Assembly: GCA_963797835.1 (NCBI GenBank)
Contig: CAWCRN010000026.1
Span: 124,001 to 188,000, forward strand
Reading direction: 5' to 3'
Source: JBDTSW01 sp963797835
Lineage (GTDB): Bacteria > Actinomycetota > Thermoleophilia > Solirubrobacterales > 70-9
Length of the DNA stretch: 64,000 bases
The notes beneath the pieces were generated by a model. It ran no database searches. It was not told the origin of the DNA and saw nothing but the letters and a program-made list of their open reading frames with translations. This document shows, piece by piece, positions 13,654 through 24,394 of the stretch. Position numbers and translations under genes: made by a program. Within the stretch, counting starts at the first letter, position 1. Every line of letters starts with the position of its first letter.

Positions 13654-16382
13654 GCTGGATCGTCGAGTTCGCCCAGGGCTCGCGCGAGATGCGCGACCTG
13701 CTCGGCGGCAAGGGGGCGGGGATCGCCGAGATGACCCGCGTGCTCGGGGCCGATCGCGTCCCGGCGGGCTTCACGATCACGACCGAGGCCTGCGTCGCGT
13801 ATATGGAGGCCGGCGCGGTCGAGCCCGAAGGCCTGGCGGCCGAGGTCGATGCCGCTCTCGCGGCGCTCGAGCGAGCGCGCCGGCAAGCGCCTCGGCTACG
13901 GCAGCGGACCCGCTGCTGGTGTCCGTTCGCTCCGGCGCCCGGGTCTCGATGCCGGGGATGCTGGACACCGTCCTGAACCTGGGACTGAACGACGACTCGG
14001 TCGAGGGCCTGGCGGCGGCGACCGGGAACGAGCGGTTCGCCTGGGACTCCTACCGGCGCTTCTTGCAGATGTTCGGAAACGTCGTGCGCGGGATTCCCGG
14101 GGAGCGCTTCGAGTCCGAGCTCGAGCGGCTCAAGCGCGACCGCGGCGCCGCCGGCGACACCGACCTCGAGACCGGCGACCTGCGCGAGCTGACGGCGGCC
14201 TTCAAGCGGTCCTACGAGGAGGAGACGGGCGAGCCGTTCCCGGCCGAGCCTCGGGAGCAGCTCGCGCAGGCGATTCGGGCGGTGTTCGACTCCTGGGAGG
14301 GCGAGCGCGCCCGCGCCTACCGCCGGATCGAGGGCATCCCCAGCTCCTGCGGCACGGCCGTGAACGTGCAGCAGATGGTGTTCGGGAACCGCGGCGAGAC
14401 CTCCGGGTCGGGCGTGGCCTTCAGCCGCGACGAGCGCACCGGCGAGCCCACCCCGTCCGGCGACTTCCTGCCAAACGCCCAGGGGGAGGACGTGGTCTCC
14501 GGGGTCCGCGATCCCGAGGACCTGTCGGCGCTGGCGGAGCGCCTCCCGGAGGCCCACGCGCAGCTCCTGGAGGACCTTGCGCGCCTCGAGGCCCACTACG
14601 GGGACATGCAGGACGTGGAGTTCACGATCGAGGAGGGCCGCCTCTACCTGCTCCAGACCCGCGCGGCGAAGCGCCCGGCCCAGGCGGCGGTCCGCTTCGC
14701 CCGCGATGCGGTCGCCGAGGGGCTCCTGAGCCGTGAGCAGGCGCTGCTGACGATCGACGCCGGGAGCCTGGAGGCGCTGCTTCACGCCGTCTTCGACCCC
14801 AACGCCTCCTACCGCACCCTCACGACCGGGGTCGCCGCCTCGCCCGGCGCCGCCCGCGGCGCGATCGCGCTGACCGCCGCCGACGCCGTTCGCCGCGCCC
14901 AGGACGGCGAGGACGTGATCCTGGTGCGCCGGTTCACCGAGGCCGACGACGTGGCCGGCTTCCACGCCGCCCGCGGGATCCTCACCGCCGAGGGGGGGAA
15001 GGCGTCCCACGCGGCGCTCGTCGCGCGCGGAATGGGACGCCCCTGCGTCGCGGGCGCCTCGGAGGTGAGGATCGACGAGGGAGCCGGGGTGGTGCGGATC
15101 GGCGATGTCGAGCTCTACGCGGGTCGAGGAGATCGCGATCGAGGGATCGACCGGCGTGGTGACCACCGACGACGTCCCGCTCGTGGAGCCCGAGATCTCA
15201 GACGACTTCGACGAGGTCCTCGCCTGGGCGGACGAGATCCGCAGGCTCGGGATCCGGGCGAACGCCGACACCGCCGAGGACGCGGCCCGCGCCCGCAGCC
15301 TCGGCGCCGAGGGCATCGGGCTGTGCCGCACCGAGCACATGTTCTTCGGCGTCGACCGCGCGGAGCTGGTGCGTGGAACGTTCGTCGCCGCAGAGCGCTG
15401 GCGGCGGGCGGCGCTCGCGGCCCAGCATGGCGCGGTGGCAGGCGCCCAGGACGGCGCGACCCTCGGCGGGCGCGAGCGCGAGAACGCCTACCGCGAGCTG
15501 GCCGAGGCCCTGGCGACCCTGGGGGAGCTCCAGCGCGCCGACTTCGTCGCGATCCTCCACGAGATGCGCGGCATGCCGGTCACGGTGCGCCTGCTGGATC
15601 CACCGCTGCACGAGTTCCTCCCGCTCGAGCACTTCGAGGCCGAGCTGCGGGAGTACGAGCTGGCCCCGAGCGCCGACCTGCTCCCACGTGCCCGCCAGGC
15701 GGCCGAGATCGTCAGCGACCTCCAGGAGGCAAACCCGATGCTCGGCACCCGCGGGATCAGGCTCGGGATCCTCTACCCGCAGATCTATGAGATGCAGGTG
15801 CGGGCGGTGATCGCCGCCGCCGCCGAGGCGGCCCGGGCCGGCGACTCGCCACACGTGGAGATCATGCTGCCGCTGATCGCCTACGAGACGGAGCTGACGC
15901 AGCTGCGCGACGTGGTGGCCAAGGTGGCAGACGAGACGATCGAGGCCGCGGGCGTCGAGGTGCCCTACTCGATCGGGACGATGATCGAGCTCCCCCGCGC
16001 CTGCCTCGTCGCCGGCGAGATCGCCACCCATGCGGACTTCTTCTCCTTCGGCACCAACGACCTCACCCAGACGGCGATCGGGCTCTCGCGCGACGACGTC
16101 GAGGGGAGCTTCCTCCCGGAGTACCTCGATCGCGGGATCGTCGACCGCAGCCCGTTCGAGACCCTCGACATCCCCGGTGTCGGCGAGCTGGTCGCCACCG
16201 GGCTGAGCCGCGGCCGCGAGGCCAACCCCGACCTGGGATGCGGCGTCTGCGGCGAGCATGGCGGCGACCCCGCCAGCATCCGCTTCTTCGAGGGGATCGG
16301 GCTCGACTACGTGAGCTGTTCGCCGTTCCGGGTGCCGATAGCCCGGGTGGCCGCCGCCCAGGCCGCGATCGGCGACGCCTGA
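13650..16382 (+). CDS. ppdK: Pyruvate, phosphate dikinase, frame broken
   Basis: Interconverts pyruvate + ATP + Pi and PEP + AMP + PPi. The N-terminal ATP-grasp region begins EFAQGSREMRDLLGGKGAGI, then LLVSVRSGARVSMPGMLDTV. The swivelling phosphohistidine domain has TAEGGKASHAALVARGMGRP, with the catalytic His. The C-terminal PEP domain shows GIGLCRTEHMFF, SFGTNDLTQTAIGLSRDD and the catalytic Cys in GCGVCGEHGGDP. About 910 codons, the normal length. The frame breaks near 13880, 13903 and 15121; each is repaired by dropping one base, and the three pieces align without gap. Regulation, for example by a PDRP kinase, is not visible here. Confidence 0.95.
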
Positions 16383-16395
16383 ACGCCGGATCGGA

Positions 16396-17236
16396 TCAGC
16401 CGGCGGCCGGCCAGTCGTCCACGAACAGGTCGAGCTGGAGGTCCTCCTGCGGCGGGCCGTAGGCGCTGAGGTCGGTGATGCCCGCCTGCGCGAGGACCTC
16501 GTCGTCGATGAAGGCGTTGCCGGTGCACTCGCGGGGGTCGCGGCGCACGATCTCGAACGCGGCGTCGGCGTAGATGTCCGGCGTCCGCGCCCGCTTCATC
16601 GCCTCGTCCCCGCCGAGCAGGTTCTGGACCGCGGCCGTGGCGATGATGGTCCGCGGCCACAGGCAGTTGGCGGCGATCGGGGTCTCCGCCTCGTCGGCGG
16701 CGAGGCCCAGCGTGATCATCGTCATCCCCATCTTCGAGAGCGTGTAGGCGCTGTGGCTTCGCAGCCACTTCGGGTCGGTCGACGAGCGGCGGCGAGAGCG
16801 TGAGGACGTGGGCGTGGTCGGACTCGCGGAGGTGGGGAAGGCTGGCCTTGGTGAGGACGAAGGTCCCGCGCGCGTTGATCTGCTGCATCAGGTCGAAGCG
16901 CTTGACCTCGAGGTCGCGCATCGGCGCCAGGTTGATCGCGCTTGCGTTGTTGACGACGACGTCGATCCCGCCGAAGCGCTCGACGGCCTCCGCCACGGCC
17001 TCGCCCACCCGGGCCTCGTCGCGGATGTCGCCGACGATCGGCAGCGCGGTGCCCCCGGCCGCCTCGATCTCCTCGGCGGCCGTGTAGATCGTGCCGGGCA
17101 GCCTCGGGTCGGGCTCGGCGGTCTTCGCGATGAGCGCGACGTTGGCGCCCTCGCGGGCCAGGCGCAGCGCGATCGCGAGGCCTATCCCCCGGCTGCCGCC
17201 GGACATGATCACGGTGCGGTCTGAGAACTCGCCCAT
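16396..17236 (-). CDS. HSDL2-like short-chain dehydrogenase, frame broken
   Basis: About 280-residue SDR. N-terminus DRTVIMSGGSRGIGLAIALR carries the TGxxxGIG-type loop (Gly for Thr). KTAEPDPRLPGTIYTAAEEI is the signature of the hydroxysteroid-dehydrogenase-like 2 group, and VVNNASAINL follows. After a break near 16783 (one surplus base) the sequence continues with SAYTLSKMGMTMITLGLA (catalytic Tyr and Lys) and PIAANCLWPRT. Substrate is probably a fatty-acyl or steroid-like alcohol, but this is not proven for bacterial members. Stands alone, facing ppdK. Confidence 0.85.
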
Positions 17237-17287
17237 CGCCGGGCGGGGAGCCTATGCGCTTGCCGTGTGACAGGCTCTGCGGCGGCC

Positions 17288-17761
17288 ATGTCCGAGCGAA
17301 ACCGCGAGACCATCCGTCGCTTCTACGAGGCGTTCGGCGCCGGCGACGGCGAGGCGATGGCCGCGTGCTACGCGCCGGACGTCCACTTCTCCGACCCGGT
17401 CTTCCCCGACCTGAACGGCGACGAGGCCGGTGACATGTGGCGGATGCTCACCGCCCGCGCCGAGGACCTCGAGATCGAGCTCGCCTCCCACGACGCCGAC
17501 GAGACGACCGGCACGCGCCAACTGGATCGCCCGCTACACGTTCCGCACGGGGCGTCCCGTCGTCAACGACATCGACGCGACGCTTCCGCTTCGACGACGC
17601 GGGCCTGATCACCGAGCACCGCGACTCGTTCGACTTCTGGAAGTGGACGCGGATGGCCCTCGGCCCGATCGGCGTCGCGCTCGGCTGGAGCCCGATCGTC
17701 CAGGGCAAGGTGCGCTCGGAGGCCGCCGTCCGGTCTCGAGGAGTTCCGCGCGGGGCGCTAA
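17288..17761 (+). CDS. SnoaL/NTF2-fold protein, frame broken
   Basis: About 157 residues when repaired. It starts MSERNRETIRRFYEAFGAGD and continues through HFSDPVFPDLNGDEAGDMW, NWIARYTFRTGRPVVNDIDA, FRFDDAGLITEHRDSFDFWK and GLEEFRAGR-stop. Three breaks (near 17516, 17583 and 17731) each add a single C. The LITEHRDSFDFWKW stretch is typical of SnoaL-like proteins whose C-terminal helix carries a W-x-x-x-ALG region. Function unknown. Its TAA overlaps the ferritin stop on the other strand. Confidence 0.78.
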
Positions 17762-18295
17762 CCGCCGCCGGCGGCGGGCGGCGCCGTCGGGTCCCCGTCG
17801 TCCTCGCCCAGCGCTTCGCGGGCGACGAACTCCTCGGCGAGCAGGAGGTTGTCCTTCGGTGCGCTCGACGACGCTGAGGAGGTCCTGCATCAGCGCGACC
17901 TCCTCGACCTGCTCCTTCACGAACCACTGCATGAACTGCTCGGCCCGGTAGTCCTTGACCTCTCGCGCCAGCTCGAACAGCGCGTAGATCTCCTCGCCCA
18001 CCCGCCTCTCCTGCTCGAGCGCCATCTTCACCGGCGCGACGCCGTCGTCGAAGGTCGTCTGCTGGCCCTTGATGTCCGGGATCCGGACCTCCTCGTCGAC
18101 GTCCAGCAGGTACTGGACCATCATCATCGCGTGCTCGCGCTCCTCCAGCGCCTGGCGGTAGAAGAAGGCCGCGAGACGGGGCAGCGTCTCGGCGTCGTAA
18201 TACACGGCGGCGCCGATGTACTGCATCGCGGCGCCGAACTCGTTGGCGATCTGGGCGTTGAGGGCTTCGGGGAAGGAACGCTCTGGCATGTTCAC
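17758..18295 (-). CDS. ftn: Ferritin-like iron storage protein, frame broken near C-terminus
   Basis: About 178 residues. Four-helix ferritin with di-iron ligands in the first two helices: LNAQIANEFGAAMQYIGAAV (Glu near 19) and RQALEEREHAMMMVQYL (Glu and His near 52-55). QFMQWFVKEQVEEVALMQDL is helix D. After a break near 17857 the C-terminus reads KDNLLLAEEFVAREALGEDD and ends PPAAGG. Stores Fe as ferric mineral in the cytosol. Start ATG at 18295 or 18289. Monocistronic, divergent from the Vps62-like gene. Confidence 0.9.
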
Positions 18296-18407
18296 TCCTG
18301 TCGGTCGGTCCGGCGACGCTACCGAAAGCGCCGGATTCGGTTGGCCGAAGCAGCGGTGAGGGCAGCCGAAGGGGTTGACCCCGCGCAGGAGGTGGCGTGG
18401 CGTCTGG

Positions 18408-18413
18408 TACGTT
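18408..18413 (+). promoter_or_regulatory. Leaderless -10 element (TACGTT)
   Basis: TACGTT is followed by 6 nt and then the GTG at 18420, the spacing seen at other leaderless genes here. A TTGACC at 18375-18380 is too far (27 bp) to be its -35. Confidence 0.5.
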
Positions 18414-18419
18414 CGCCAG

Positions 18420-20377
18420 GTGAACCGCAGCCGGCGCCGGTTCGCGGCCTATCTCGGTTCGATCTGTGCCGTCGTGCTCGCGGCGGCGGCCGGCGCGCAG
18501 GCGGCCTCGAAGGCCGCCCAGCGACTGGTCGACACCTACTCGCCGATCGTGATGCTGCGCGCGCAGGAGCATCCGCCCTGCGACAACCATGAGGAGCAGT
18601 ACCAGCCGACCACGGTGAACGTGGTCCTGGGCAACCCGGCGGTCAGGCTCATCCCACCGCCGGGACGCGACCCGCCGCGGCCCGTCGAGCGCGCGCCGAC
18701 GGCGGCCGACATCGCGGGCCGCGGACAGGGCTGGCACCTCGACCTCCCCGGGAATCCGCTGGAGCCGGGATGCACCTACGCCAGGGACTTCGCCGCTATC
18801 GAGGAGGCCGGCGAGGCGCCCGTCATCACGTACGCGCACGTTCGGCGCCAGCCCGGCGTGCGCGGGCTCTTCGTCCAGTACTGGTTCTACTACTACTTCA
18901 ACCAGTTCAACGACCTCCACGAGAGCGACTGGGAGGGCATGCAGATCGCGTTCGACGCGAATGCCCCCCGCAAGGCCCTCGCCGCGGGCCCGACCGAGGT
19001 CGCCCTCTTCCAGCACAGCGGCGGCGAGACGGCCGACTGGGACGGCGACAAGCTCGAGCGGCGCGGCACCCATCCGGTCGTCTACCCGGCCGCCGGATCG
19101 CACGCCACGTTCTACGACTCGACGATCTACATCGAGAATGGGCAGCGCGGCTCGGGCCTGGGCTGCGACAACGCGAGCGAGCCGTCTCGCGCCGTGCGTC
19201 CGCGCCCGGTCGTGGTGCCGACCAACCCCAGGCCCGGCAGTCGGTTCGAGTGGCTCACCTACGAGGGGCCCTGGGGCCAGCGGGAGGGCGGGTTCAACAA
19301 CGGGCCGACGGGCCCGAACACGAAGCCGAAGTGGCTGACCCCGTCCACGTCGATGTCGCTCATGCGATCGTCGAGCGCCAAGCTCCCCGGCCACTCGATC
19401 CTGGGACCGGCGGTGACGAGCGCGTTCTGCGTCGCGGTAGCCGAGGTCTCCCGGTTCCTCAACCTCGCCGCTGCGAGCCGCGCCCGGCGCGATCGCCCTC
19501 GTCGTCGTGGCGTTCCTCCTGCTGGTGGTGCCCGCGTGGCTCACCCGCTGGCGCCCCGCCGAGGTGAAGCCGCTGCGGCAGGCGCGCGCCTTCGGACAGC
19601 TGCTCCTGGCTGCCGGCCGGCTGTATTGGCGCCATTCGGTCACGCTGGTCCTCCTCGGCCTGACGGCGGTCCCCATCCTCGGCGTGGTGGACGGCCTCCG
19701 CTGGGGCCTGGCGGAGGCCACGGGCGACTCCGACCTCACCGCCGCGATCGGCTCGGCGAACTTCCGCCTCGCCTACTCCGGTGCCATCGCCGGCGCTCGG
19801 CTCCATCGTTGGGTACGCGATCGTCGGCGCCGCCGTGATCACGTTCGTCCGGGAGCTGGATCGCGGGCAACCGGTCGGGTTTGTCGGCGCCTATCGCGCA
19901 TTGCTGCCGCGGTTCTGGCGCGCGGCGCTCTGTCACCTCGCGGCGACGCTGCTCGTGCTCCTGATCGCGCTGACCGTAGTCGGCATCCCGATCGCGATCA
20001 AGAAGTACGTCGACTGGCAGTTCGTGCAGCAGGAGATCCTGTTCAAGGACAGGCGATTGCGGGACGCGTTCCGCGGAAGCTCGGAGCTCGTCCGCGGACA
20101 GTGGTGGCACACCCTCTCGGTTGCCGGGTTCCTGTGGATCCTCAGCCGGGTCGCCGGGCCCGTCCTCGGATTCGCGATGGTCTTCGCCGACTTCTCGCTG
20201 ACCGCGATCAACCTCTTCGGCTCGCTCGTCTTCGCACTCCTTATCCCGTTCGTGGCACTCGCCCGCACGCTGCTGTACTTCGACCTCGCGGCGCGCGAGC
20301 AGGAGGCGCCGGGCCACCAGCCCGAGCGCGTGAGGCGGTGGCTCCCGAGGAGGCGGCCCAGCCCGCAGCCGGGCTAG
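18420..20377 (+). CDS. Vps62-like extracytoplasmic domain fused to a C-terminal membrane domain, frame broken
   Basis: About 650 residues once two breaks (near 19488 and 19798) are repaired. An N-terminal signal anchor (AYLGSICAVVLAAAAGAQAA) leads to a large exported domain. Its motifs YSPIVMLRAQEHPPCDNHEE, QYWFYYYFNQFNDLHESDWE, LFQHSGGETADWDG and VVYPAAGSHATFYDS match the Vps62-related family (histidine/acid rich, possibly metal-binding). Then come one helix (ALVVVAFLLLVVPAWL) and a six- to seven-helix integral domain with VVGIPIAIKKYVDWQFVQQE and RGSSELVRGQWWHTLSV, of the kind seen in multi-helix ABC-like accessory proteins. Function unknown; the pairing looks like an envelope protein with an outer sensing or hydrolytic head. 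Confidence 0.7.
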
Positions 20378-20384
20378 CTCGCGC

Positions 20385-21449
20385 CTACTCGGCCCAGCGG
20401 AAGCCGGTCGCGCTCGGGGCCGGGTCCATCGGGCTCGAAGGCATGCCGTCCGGGACCGCCGGGTCGTTGAAGCCCGAGGGTGCGGTGTCGTTCGGCGTGT
20501 CGGGGTGGAACAGCGAGGCCAGGTACTGGATCTGGCCCCGGCCCACCGACAGCTCGCCCTGGCCGCCGCCGTAGATCGCGATCCCGTTCGCCTCGCAGTA
20601 CTCGTAGACGGAGAGCAGCTCCTTCAGCGAGCCGAACCGCGACGGCTTCGAGTTGATCGCCTTGCGGGCGTTGGCCCTCACGTCGTCGAGCGAGTGCAGG
20701 TTGGCGTCCCAGGTGATGCGGTCGTCGTGGGGCTCCAGCACCGGCCGCGTCTCGTCGTTCAGGTCCGGGTCCTCGAGGTAGGCCTCCGGGAACGCCTCGG
20801 CGACGGCGCGGTAGAGCTCGGGATCCGTCTCGACGTCGACCGGGGTGCCGCGGTAGAGCCCCTTGAGGTCGAGGACTCGCACCGGCGCAAGCGCGCGGAG
20901 CTCCTCGATCAGCTCGGCGTCCCAGTCGTTCTCCGGGTCGAGCTTGAACTCCAGCGTGGGGTACTTGGCGAGCCGCTTTCGGATCGGCTCGGTGGTCGAG
21001 TCCTCGGCGTCGTCGCCGAACCCTCCCAGCCGGGTCGAGCAGACGAACGTGAGCGGCTTCGGGTCGCGGCCGACGGCCTCGTGGAGCGCCATCTCGTTCT
21101 GGCGCAGCGCCAGGTCGAGCGCCGCCGACTCGTAGGCCCAGCGGCGGTAGTGGCGCGACGCCTCGTACTCCGGCGGCGCCCCGGCGAACAGGTCGAGCTC
21201 ACCGGCCAGCTCGCAGAACTCGCCCAGCGTCGTGACGCCCGTGAAGTCGTTGACCGGCCCGGCGTCGCGGTGCGCCATGTGGTCGAGCACCGTGTAGACC
21301 ACGTCCTCGCCGAGCCCCTCGTGGCCGGCGCCCTGGAGGTGGACGATCGTCGAGGGGCGGGTGAAGTCACCGAACTCACGGTCGCGGTCCTCGAGCTCGT
21401 AGGACTCGACGTTCAGGGGCAGCTGGGAAAGCTTGTCGTAGAGGCTCAT
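20385..21449 (-). CDS. Enolase-superfamily protein (mandelate racemase/OSBS-like)
   Basis: About 354 residues. Conserved pieces of the enolase-superfamily barrel: EFKLDPENDWD (Lys on strand 2), VLDLKGLY, YLEDPDLN and ITWDANLHSLDD supply the Asp-Glu-Asp metal-ligand series in the right order. KAINSKPSRFGSLKELLSVY and IYGGGQGELSVGRGQIQYLA form the end of the barrel with a second catalytic position. The capping domain at the N-terminus is divergent, so the reaction cannot be named. Start at 21449 overlaps the universal stress protein stop as ATGA; TAGGCT (21457-21462) lies 7 nt upstream and may give a separate leaderless transcript. Confidence 0.65.
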   Translation of the reverse strand: MSLYDKLSQLPLNVESYELEDRDREFGDFTRPSTIVHLQGAGHEGLGEDVVYTVLDHMAHRDAGPVNDFTGVTTLGEFCELAGELDLFAGAPPEYEASRHYRRWAYESAALDLALRQNEMALHEAVGRDPKPLTFVCSTRLGGFGDDAEDSTTEPIRKRLAKYPTLEFKLDPENDWDAELIEELRALAPVRVLDLKGLYRGTPVDVETDPELYRAVAEAFPEAYLEDPDLNDETRPVLEPHDDRITWDANLHSLDDVRANARKAINSKPSRFGSLKELLSVYEYCEANGIAIYGGGQGELSVGRGQIQYLASLFHPDTPNDTAPSGFNDPAVPDGMPSSPMDPAPSATGFRWAE

Positions 21450-21916
21450 CGGCCTGAGCCTAGTGAGCGGCACGCGCCGGCCGCCGGCCCGCGGCGCTCA
21501 GTCCGGCCGGGAACGACCAGCACCGGGTGCTCGGCGAGGTGGAGCAGCTTGTACGGCGTCGAGCCGAGGATCGCGCCCTTGATCGGGTGCTCGCCGTAGC
21601 TGCCGACGACGATCGCCCGCGCCGTCGCGCTCGGCCGCGAGCGCGAGCAGCGCCTCGACCGGGCGCTCGGCGCGCAGCTCGACCTCGACCTCGGCTCCCG
21701 CCGCGCGGGCGCGCTCGGCCGCCTCCGCCGTGGCCTGCTCGCCCAGCGTCCCTCACGGCCTCGCGGTGGGCCTTGTACTCCTCGCCCGGGCCGCCCGGGT
21801 CGTAGCCGTAGGCGACGACGACGGTGTCGCCCAGGTCGCGTGCCGAGCTCCAGCGCGTAGTCGAGCGCCGCCCTCGCGCACTCCGACCCGTCGTACCCGA
21901 CCACCAGCGTCCCCAC
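21446..21916 (-). CDS. Universal stress protein (UspA family), frame broken
   Basis: About 155 residues. N-terminus GTLVVGYDGSECARAALDYA with the ATP-contact Asp; C-terminal nucleotide motif GSYGEHPIKGAILGSTPYKL then LLHLAEHPVLVVPG (G-2x-G-9x-GS type, so an ATP-binding member). Three breaks (near 21623, 21751 and 21843) each add one G on the coding strand; the repaired middle is GDTVVVAYGYDPGGPGEEY followed by an Ala/Glu-rich helix. GTG start 1 nt after the permease stop, and overlap with the enolase-like gene, indicate a three-gene operon. Likely modulates or senses the permease. Confidence 0.88.
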   Translation of the reverse strand: MGTLVVGYDGSECARAALDYALELGTRPGRHRRRRLRLRPGRPGRGVQGPPRGREGRWASRPRRRRPSAPARREPRSRSSCAPSARSRRCSRSRPSATARAIVVGSYGEHPIKGAILGSTPYKLLHLAEHPVLVVPGRTERRGPAAGACRSLGSGR

Positions 21917-21917
21917 C

Positions 21918-23531
21918 TCAGCCCTCCTCCTTGCGCTCCGCGGCGCCCGCGTCGGCCTCCTCCTCCGAGAGCCCGATCGCCTCGACCTTGCCCTCGCCGA
22001 CCGCGACGTCGTGGGGCACCGCCTCGAACGGCTTGCGCGTGAAGAACTCCTTCGCCGCCGGCGGCCCGAACAGGCGCCAGCCGACCATGATCAGCAGGCC
22101 GCTCAAGGTGAAGATCAGGGCGATGGCCAGCGGCACCCCGATGCCGAACACCTCGGTGCCCGAGTAGGAGGCCTTCGGGTCGGCGAGGTCTCCGATCGAC
22201 TCGTAGAGCAGGTAGAAGAGCAGCGCCGCCCCGATCACCGGTGCGAGCCCGATGAAGAGGAAGTTCTTCGCCGAGTGCGAACAGCTCGTGGCGCCAGTAG
22301 ATCGCGCAGGCGAACCCGGTGAGCCCGTAGTAGAAGGCGATCATCAGCGACAGCGCCGAGAGCGAGTCGAACAGGAAGTTCTCTGAGATCAGCTTGCCCG
22401 GCACGTACCAGAGCGTCGCGAGCACCCCGATGAAGATCGTCCCGAAGGCCGGGCGTCAGGTAGCGGGGGTGGATCTTGGCGAACGCCTGCGGCAGCGCCC
22501 CCGCGGCGGCCATCGAGAGCGACGTGCGGGACCCGGGCAGGATCGTCGTCTGCGCCGAGGAGATGCCGGAGATGATCACCGCGATCACCAGCAGCTTGCC
22601 GACCGTCGAGCCCAGCACCTGCTCGCCGACGGCGCCCAGGACGCCCGCGTCGTCGTCGAACTGCTCCAGCTCGCCGAGCCCCGCGTACGCGATCAGTGCG
22701 ATCGTGACGGCGATGTAGGTGAAGACCAGGATCACCGTGCTGGCGAGGCCGGCCAGGCCCGGCGCCCGCGAGGAGTCCTCGCTCTCCTCGGAGAGGTTGA
22801 CGGCGCTCTCCCAGCCCCAGTAGATGAAGACCGCGAGCAGCACCCCCGAGAGCAGCGCCGAGTACTCCGACCCCGAACGGCGAGAGCCAGTCGAGCGAGG
22901 GGCTGATCGAGCTGTCGGGCGTCTTGTCGAAGATCAGCCGGACGAAGACGCCCCCCGCGAACAGCCAAAGGATCGCCACCTGGCCCAGCGTCAGCACGCG
23001 CTGGAGGTGCGCCGAGAGCTCGGTCCCGATCACGCAGATCGCGGTCATCACGGCGATGATCACCACGGCCAGGATCGCCACGGCAAGCTCGTTCCTGTAG
23101 AGCGGCTTGCCGTCGCCGCCCTCGAGCCCGAGGAGGTCGTAGGTGTAGAACGCGGACACGTCGGCGAGCGACCCGATCACGAGGATGCCCGTGGTGCAGA
23201 TCGCGAAGCCGCCGACCCACCCCGCGTATGGCCCCATCGCGCGCGTGACCCAGGAGAAGGTCGTGCCGCAGTCCGTGTCGACCCGGTTCATGTAGAAGAA
23301 CGCGGCCGCGATGAAGAACATCGGGACGAAGGAGACGAGCAGCACCGCCGGCGCCTTCACGCCGACGGCGACGACGATCGAGCCGATCACCGCGGCGAGC
23401 GAGTAGGCCGGGGCGGTCGAGGCGAGGCCGATCGAGAGCCCGTCCCAGAACCCGATCGCGTCCTTCTTCAGGCCCTTCTCGCCGACCTCAGGCTGCGGCG
23501 CGTCCGATGCCGCGACGCTCGCGCTCTCCAT
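21918..23531 (-). CDS. APC-superfamily amino acid permease, frame broken
   Basis: About 537 residues and 12-13 membrane segments. N-terminal landmarks: DGLSIGLASTAPAYSLAAVI (helix 1 unwound region), then TDCGTTFSWVTRAMGPYAGW, a signature of APC-family transporters. Helix 6 region is FIYWGWESAVNLSEESED, and ISGISSAQTTILPGSRTSLS is the conserved core of the AAT/AGT-like branch. Breaks near 22271, 22450 and 22873 each add one G. A soluble C-terminal tail of about 40 residues follows. Imports an amino acid or amine with protons; the downstream enolase-superfamily enzyme may act on the imported compound. Confidence 0.88.
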
Positions 23532-23570
23532 GCGCGGACCCTATCCGGCGCGAACGACTGCGCGGCTTCG

Positions 23571-24327
23571 CTATCTGTGCTCGGGGTTCGGCCAGGCCGG
23601 GCGGCACCCCGCGTCCCATTCCGAGCGCTGGTTGCCGAACGCGGGGATCCCGCCCGCGTCCTTCAGCATCCGCGCCACGTGGAGCAGGTTCCAGGTCATG
23701 AAGGCGGTGTTGCGGTTGGTGAAGTCGTTCTCCGGGCCCGCCCGAGCCCTCGTCGAGGTAGGAGGGCCCGGGCCCCGCCTCGCCGATCCAGCCCGCGTCG
23801 GCCTGCGGCGGGATCGTGTAGCCCAGGTGCTGGAGCGAGTACAGCGTGTTCATCGCGCAGTGCTTGATGCCGTCCTCGTTGCCGGTGACCAGGCAGCCGC
23901 CGACCCGCCCGTAGTACGCGTACTGGCCATCGTCGTTCAGCAGGTGCGAGTTGCCGTACAGGCGCTCGATCACCTTGGTCGCGACGGACGTCTTCTCGCC
24001 AAGCCAGATCGCCATCCCCAGCACGAGGATGTCGGCCTCCATCACCCGCTCGAAGATCGCGGGCCACTCGTCCACGTCCCACCCGTGCTCGGTCATGTCC
24101 GGCCATACCCCGGTCGCGATCTCGTGGTCGATCGCGCGGATGCCGTCGACCTCGGCCCCGGCGCGGCGCATGATCTCCATCGAGATGTCCATCAGGCCCT
24201 GGGTGTGCGACTGCTCCGGGCTGCGCTTCAGGGTGCAGTTGATGAAGAAGGCCTTGAGGTCGGAGTAGTCGGTGGAGTTCTCCTCGCAGAGCTTCTCGGC
24301 CTGCGGGTTGAGGGCGACGTCGGTCAC
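23571..24327 (-). CDS. Flavodoxin-like FMN-dependent oxidoreductase, frame broken
   Basis: About 251 residues. Flavodoxin fold: LKAFFINCTLKRSPEQSHTQ (phosphate-binding loop), EADILVLGMAIWLGEKTSVA and GRVGGCLVTGNEDGIKHCAM (FMN-binding). After a break near 23741 the C-terminus continues NDFTNRNTAFMTWNLLHVA, GGIPAFGNQRSEWDAGC and ends NPEHR. It belongs with NADPH-dependent FMN reductase/iron-sulfur flavoprotein-type enzymes; no Cys cluster for Fe-S is present. GTG start with GGAG 7 nt upstream. Divergent from the methyltransferase gene. Confidence 0.8.
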
Positions 24328-24394
24328 TGGATCTCCTTCGGGTGGGTTGGCCTTCCGTCCGGTCCGGCGAGGCCTTCGTTACAACCTACGTCCG

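Noticed and set aside
20385..21449. Enolase-superfamily gene called as o-succinylbenzoate synthase or a named racemase
   Set aside because: Only the metal-ligand series is clear; the cap and specificity residues do not allow a named reaction.
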